Assembly: GCF_965138225.1 (NCBI RefSeq)
Contig: NZ_CBCSAX010000020.1
Direction: 5' to 3' (one strand)
Length of the DNA stretch: 26,515 nt
Source of the DNA: Helicobacter_D ganmani
GTDB taxonomy: Bacteria; Campylobacterota; Campylobacteria; Campylobacterales; Helicobacteraceae
This document shows positions 23,957 through 26,515 of the stretch, in pieces; position 1 is the stretch's first letter; each line of letters opens with the position of its first letter. The notes under the pieces are model-generated. The model had not been told where the DNA came from. It was given only the letters and a program-made list of their open reading frames with translations, and did not search any database. The translations under genes were made by a program, and so were the position numbers.

Positions 23957-24301
23957 TTATCTTATCTGAAATGGACTTATGAGGGTTTCCGCATAAAATT
24001 TCGCGCCCTCTATTAATTTTTGATGAACTAGCTCCTTATTTTTCTCATAATGCCTATTAAGCTTAATCCTTTCCGAAAAAGATATTTTGCCCAACCCCTC
24101 ATTAACGCATCTCTTCCATAATATATCAAACAGCTTTCTTTCCTCGTTGTCATCTTCTGGTTTTACTTGTGCCATTTCTTTGAATGTGCATTCCATTGCG
24201 TCAAACCCCATTTGCACTATTATTTCTTCTACTTCTTTGTTGTTGCCATAGACGATTCCACCAAACAATATCCCTATGACGAATAGAATCTTTTTTATCA
24301 T
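23957..24301 (-). CDS. Small secreted protein of unknown function
   Basis: 114 residues. A signal peptide (MIKKILFVIGILFGGIVYG) ends near GNNKEV. The mature chain is helical and charged with two Cys (MECTFKE, KRCVNE), which could form one disulfide in the periplasm. AAAGGAGAAA is the ribosome site. Its upstream 52 bases nearly equal those of the coiled-coil protein gene at 20898-21323. No family recognised. Confidence 0.65.
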   Translation of the reverse strand: MIKKILFVIGILFGGIVYGNNKEVEEIIVQMGFDAMECTFKEMAQVKPEDDNEERKLFDILWKRCVNEGLGKISFSERIKLNRHYEKNKELVHQKLIEGAKFYAETLISPFQIR

Positions 24302-24303
24302 TT

Positions 24304-24355
24304 CTCCTTTATTTCATCTTTATACAAGCTAAAGATTTTAACAAAAATTATTTTA
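24304..24355. repeat. 52-bp promoter-region repeat, copy 2
   Basis: Partner of 21329-21380; differences only at two positions (A/G and G/A). It suggests the same promoter was duplicated in front of two unrelated secreted-protein genes. Confidence 0.85.
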
Positions 24356-24365
24356 AAATCGCTGA

Positions 24366-24545
24366 ATGCAAGAGGACTATCCACAAAATTTGCAATGTCT
24401 TACGCAATCCCGAGCCTCCTTTTGCCTCTTTATGGGAGAGGTGATGTTTAAGAGTGCGGAGAATAAAATCACGTGGGTAAGCGAAGATATTAAGGCTTCA
24501 CAAGGCTATGCAGGAGCTGCTGCTGACTTTAGCGATTCTATGTAA
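24366..24545 (+). other. Small ORF or gene-tail remnant, unrecognised
   Basis: 59 codons from the ATG at 24366 to a TAA. The second half (AENKITWVSEDIKASQGYAG, AAADFSDSM) looks like ordinary protein; the first half does not. There is no good ribosome site, and a hairpin with T-run follows the stop. It may be the tail of a lost gene. Confidence 0.3.
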
Positions 24546-24546
24546 A

Positions 24547-24576
24547 GTGCGCTTGATAAGAGACAAGCACATTTTT
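24547..24576 (+). terminator. Probable intrinsic terminator
   Basis: GTGC-G-CTTG pairs with CAAGCAC (24564-24570) around a short loop and is followed by ATTTTT. It lies just after the small ORF at 24366-24545 and isolates the downstream SMR operon. Confidence 0.55.
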
Positions 24577-24595
24577 CCCAATATCAATCGTCTAG

Positions 24596-24636
24596 ACCCT
24601 TTTTGAGATTCAGAATCTTTGAAGCTCAAAAAGGGT
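24596..24636. promoter_or_regulatory. 12-bp perfect inverted repeat overlapping the SMR operon 2 promoter
   Basis: ACCCTTTTTGAG (24596-24607) and CTCAAAAAGGGT (24625-24636) with a 17-base interval. The right arm runs into TAAAAT (24636-24641), the probable -10. No T-run follows on the plus strand. A repressor operator with two arms or a structured start of the transcript would fit. Confidence 0.55.
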
Positions 24637-24682
24637 AAAATAGACCGCAAAAAGCACAAGAGATAAAGATAAAGGAAAGTTT

Positions 24683-24751
24683 ATGTTTTTTGACCAAGGT
24701 TTTTGGAGCATTTTTCTTCTTGTTTATCATCATTCATTTTCTACTCACTAG
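24683..24751 (+). CDS. 22-residue leader peptide / small membrane protein of SMR operon 2
   Basis: The ATG follows AAAGGAAAGTTT; TAG ends the ORF after 22 codons. The peptide begins MFFDQGFWSIF and contains LLVYHHSFS. It is the counterpart of 11844-11912: same length, no gaps, and M, F, D, Q, G, S, L, Y, S and S at the same positions. The distance from the -10 to the ATG is also nearly the same (about 40 bases). The transporter start follows 55 or 86 bases after the stop. Conservation at the protein level points to a functional peptide. Confidence 0.7.
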   Translation: MFFDQGFWSIFLLVYHHSFSTH

Positions 24752-24809
24752 CCCTCCTCATTCTTTTATCAATATTTTTTTTATCTTTTAATTTTTAAGG
24801 GTTTTTATG

Positions 24810-24819
24810 AAAAAAAAAA
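24810..24819 (+). repeat. A10 homopolymer directly after an SMR start codon (phase-variable)
   Basis: Ten As follow ATG (24807-24809), which has AAGGG five bases upstream. With ten As the frame closes after 22 codons; with nine it joins the transporter ORF. Homopolymers of this length are slippage-prone in Helicobacter. Confidence 0.75.
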
Positions 24820-24837
24820 TTATATGTAGGCACCAAT

Positions 24838-25212
24838 ATGGCTTGGTTTTTGGTGATTATAGCGGGAATTATTGAGTGTTTTTGGGCAAGTGGGCTAAAA
24901 TATGCACAAAGTATGTGGGCGTATAACATAGTTGCACTAGGAATCATTCTTTCGTTTGTGTTAAATCTTGTTGCCTGTCGCGTGCTTGAAGCAAGCACAG
25001 TCTATGCAGTATTTGTCGGTATTGGCACAGCAGGAATTGTATCAAGTGAAATCCTCATCTTTGACGAACCATTTTCATTTACCAAAGTCATTTTAATTTT
25101 TTTATTGCTTTGTGCAGTCATTGGGTTAAAATTAAGCTCTAAAAGCATCAGAGCGCAGGATTCACGTATCTCCCAATCATTAGGCAGTGAAATTGGCTTG
25201 GACGATGTGTGA
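24838..25212 (+). CDS. SMR-family efflux subunit, Gdx/YkkC-like, with out-of-frame upstream start
   Basis: 124 residues from the ATG at 24838. TM1 carries the essential Glu in IIECFWASGLKYAQS, and TM3 has VFVGIGTAGIVSSEIL, almost the same as the operon 1 first subunit; the acidic tail is also shared. The better ribosome site (AAGGG) serves the ATG at 24807, which is out of frame because of an A10 run. Removing one A gives MKKKLYVGTNMAWFL, which lines up with MKNIKLTHNLAWGL of the paralogue. The 24838 start has only a poor AGG upstream. The gene probably switches between full and reduced expression. It opens a four-gene SMR operon. Confidence 0.85.
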   Translation: MAWFLVIIAGIIECFWASGLKYAQSMWAYNIVALGIILSFVLNLVACRVLEASTVYAVFVGIGTAGIVSSEILIFDEPFSFTKVILIFLLLCAVIGLKLSSKSIRAQDSRISQSLGSEIGLDDV

Positions 25213-25224
25213 AAGAGAAATAGA

Positions 25225-25608
25225 ATGAGTCTAAAAACCGCTTATATTCTGCTTGTGTTTGCAATTCTTACTGAAGTGCTTGCAGTCAATCTTATGAAAG
25301 CTAGCGAGGGAGAGATATTTGGCTATGTATGTATGTTTGCATTGCTTGTAGTCTCTTACTACTTTATGGCACTTTCGCTCAAGAGACTTTCTATTAGCGT
25401 GGCTTATGCAATTTGGGAAGTTCTTGGAGCGGTTTGTGTAGTGGCAATTAGTATTTTTTATTTCGGTGAAGAGTTGCTATGGACACAAAAGGCAGGCATT
25501 GTCTTAAGCTTTTGCGGAATCGCACTGATTAACTATGCCGAGTTAAAGGCACAAAAACGAGGCAAACCTCTAGTGCAATTACCCAACAATGTGGATTCTA
25601 AGCTATAA
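25225..25608 (+). CDS. mdtJ: SMR-family subunit, MdtJ-like
   Basis: 127 residues, four helices. TM1 has LTEVLAVNLMKASEGE, TM3 VAYAIWEVLGAVCVV and the fourth helix is followed by a basic tail (KAQKRGKPLVQ). The WE in TM3 and the SEG after TM1 are features of MdtJ, half of the MdtJI spermidine exporter of E. coli. The order J then I also matches. It is the second gene of the SMR operon with AGAGAAAT upstream. Polyamine export is the best guess from homology. Confidence 0.75.
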   Translation: MSLKTAYILLVFAILTEVLAVNLMKASEGEIFGYVCMFALLVVSYYFMALSLKRLSISVAYAIWEVLGAVCVVAISIFYFGEELLWTQKAGIVLSFCGIALINYAELKAQKRGKPLVQLPNNVDSKL

Positions 25609-25619
25609 AAGAGTATATA

Positions 25620-25934
25620 ATGGGTTTTGCTCTAGTTATTCTTGCCGCAATTTTAGATATTGTGGCAAATTTATTTCTCAAAAAATCTAATGCTTTTAGG
25701 CACAAAGGCTATGCGATTGGTTGCATTTTAATGGTGTGGGCAGCTTTCACGGCACTTTCGTTTGCATTACGGGATTTACCGCTTAGCGTTGCTTATTCTA
25801 CTTGGGGCGCAGTGGGAATTATTGGCACAGCAGCGGGTGGCTATGTGTTTTTCAAGGAGAGAATCGGGATAATAGGCTATATAGGCATTGCAATCGTCTT
25901 ATGCGCGGTTATTTTGCTGCATATGGAACCCTGA
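25620..25934 (+). CDS. mdtI: SMR-family subunit, MdtI-like
   Basis: 104 residues. TM1 contains AAILDIVANLFLKKSNAF, with Asp where most SMR proteins have Glu, flanked by the IVANxFLK string typical of MdtI (which has Glu at that place). TM3 reads LSVAYSTWGAVGIIGTAAGG, again as in MdtI. The Glu-to-Asp change at the coupling position is notable. It follows mdtJ by 11 bases and should form the other half of the heterodimer. Confidence 0.75.
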   Translation: MGFALVILAAILDIVANLFLKKSNAFRHKGYAIGCILMVWAAFTALSFALRDLPLSVAYSTWGAVGIIGTAAGGYVFFKERIGIIGYIGIAIVLCAVILLHMEP

Positions 25935-25959
25935 TTTATAAGTTGTTAAAAGGGAAATA

Positions 25960-26277
25960 ATGTATTGGATAATTTTAATTTTGGCAGGTTGTATGGAAAT
26001 AGGAGGCGTTGCGATGATGAAAAGTTTTACTACAACCAACAAAAAAATCTTTTTGTTGGGACTTTTGTTTTTTATGTCCATTAGCTTTGGTTTATTGTCG
26101 CTTGCAATGCAAGAAATTTCAATGGGCACAGCTTATGCGATTTGGACAGGAATCGGTGCAGGCGGGGGCGTGCTTATCGGAATCCTTTTTCTGGGAGAGA
26201 GTAAAAGTCTCGCAAAACTCACTTGTGTTAGTATGATTATTGTATGTAGCATAGGGTTGAAACTTGTATCCCATTGA
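25960..26277 (+). CDS. SMR-family efflux subunit, Gdx/YkkD-like (operon 2, fourth gene)
   Basis: 105 residues with an AAGGGAAATA ribosome site. TM1 GCMEIGGVAMMKSF carries the coupling Glu; TM3 GTAYAIWTGIGAGGGVLIG is nearly the same as in the second subunit of operon 1 (12450-12764), and both share KIFLLGLL and SFxLLSxAMQ. It is therefore the natural partner of the 24838 product, although the MdtJI-like pair now sits between them. Confidence 0.88.
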   Translation: MYWIILILAGCMEIGGVAMMKSFTTTNKKIFLLGLLFFMSISFGLLSLAMQEISMGTAYAIWTGIGAGGGVLIGILFLGESKSLAKLTCVSMIIVCSIGLKLVSH

Positions 26278-26395
26278 TTTTTGACTTTCCATAATCTAAA
26301 ACCTCGCCCTCAATTTTACGATTCTATCTTGTAGGTTTGCTCTGAAGTGGGTGAGTTGCTCGCAATGCTTGAGGGATTAATTGCTACGAGCCTCC

Positions 26396-26515
26396 CTAAA
26401 ACTTCTTCTTATTCACATCAGTTAAAATATCATCTGCAATCTTATTAACAGAATGGGTAATATCATTGGTGCTATTGGCTACACTTACATTGTCTTGTGT
26501 AACAGATTCTAATTG
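26396..26515 (-). CDS. Methyl-accepting chemotaxis protein, C-terminal end (partial)
   Basis: The last 39 codons of an MCP run in from the right edge: QLESVTQDNVSVANSTNDIT, then VNKIADDILTDVNKKKF and a TAG. This is the C-terminal helix of the cytoplasmic signalling domain. It is a different part of an MCP from the piece at 1-980. The 118 bases between it and the convergent SMR operon hold no clear gene. Confidence 0.85.
   Translation of the reverse strand, partial: QLESVTQDNVSVANSTNDITHSVNKIADDILTDVNKKKF

Noticed and set aside
1..26515. Circular molecule joining the two MCP pieces
   Set aside because: Joining position 26515 to 1 gives a frame break (AV, N, stop) and leaves out about 250 residues of signalling domain, so the two pieces are not one gene across a circle.
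1..26515. CRISPR array, tRNA, rRNA, IS element or prophage genes
   Set aside because: No regularly spaced repeats, cloverleaf sequences, transposase or integrase motifs were seen on either strand.

Overview
The window looks like chromosomal DNA of an enterohepatic-type Helicobacter or a close relative in the Campylobacterota. It is AT-rich with frequent GATTC/GAATC strings. It carries many restriction-modification (RM) genes, several of which match systems known from Helicobacter pylori in order, size and fusion architecture. No rRNA, tRNA, transposase or CRISPR array was seen. Both ends fall inside methyl-accepting chemotaxis protein (MCP) genes, so the window may be a contig bounded by the conserved MCP signalling domain.

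Layout. 1-980: MCP lacking its 5' end. 1041-2471: an operon with an AlkC-like alkylation-repair protein, a 29-codon ORF and a TetR regulator, with a TTGACA promoter overlapping a palindrome. 2504-2866: TfoX/Sxy N-domain protein. 2885-5753: complete MboII/HpyAII-like type IIS RM (HNH nuclease plus two beta-class methyltransferases). 6058-10865: two ogt copies sharing a 467-bp identical direct repeat, flanking a complete HpyAV/MnlI-like RM (HNH nuclease plus a fused m5C/m6A methyltransferase). Both RM modules end just upstream of the same tfoX start sequence, which suggests two alternative alleles of one RM locus fused in tandem. 10912-11713: secreted protein and a DinB remnant. 11844-12764: small ORF plus a paired SMR transporter operon. 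12896-16022: redox, hydrolase and secreted genes. 16289-17690: Dam-like methyltransferase with a DPSY motif and a shortened nuclease partner. 17695-20888: TauE/SafE permease, frameshifted aldo/keto reductase and a decayed MFS transporter. 20898-23742: secreted coiled-coil protein, a type ISP tail remnant, a complete Dam-like RM and a methyltransferase head fragment. 23957-26277: secreted protein, then a four-gene SMR operon. 26396-26515: C-terminus of another MCP.

Most unusual signal. Both SMR operons begin with a 22-codon ORF of the same length and gapless alignment (M-F-x-D-Q-G start, 11 of 22 identical). In the second operon the first transporter carries an A10 tract directly after a well-placed ATG. 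One A fewer would put that ATG in frame and give an N-terminus matching the paralogue in the first operon, so the gene looks phase-variable. That operon also has an MdtJ/MdtI-like pair nested between the two halves of a Gdx-like pair.

Together the genes suggest a flexible accessory region for DNA restriction, alkylation repair, efflux of small cations and redox/electrophile handling. At least eight broken or truncated genes mark frequent recombination and decay. Two promoters with 19-bp spacers and nearly the same sequence (before the alpha/beta hydrolase and the aldo/keto reductase) point to a shared MerR-family regulator outside the window.
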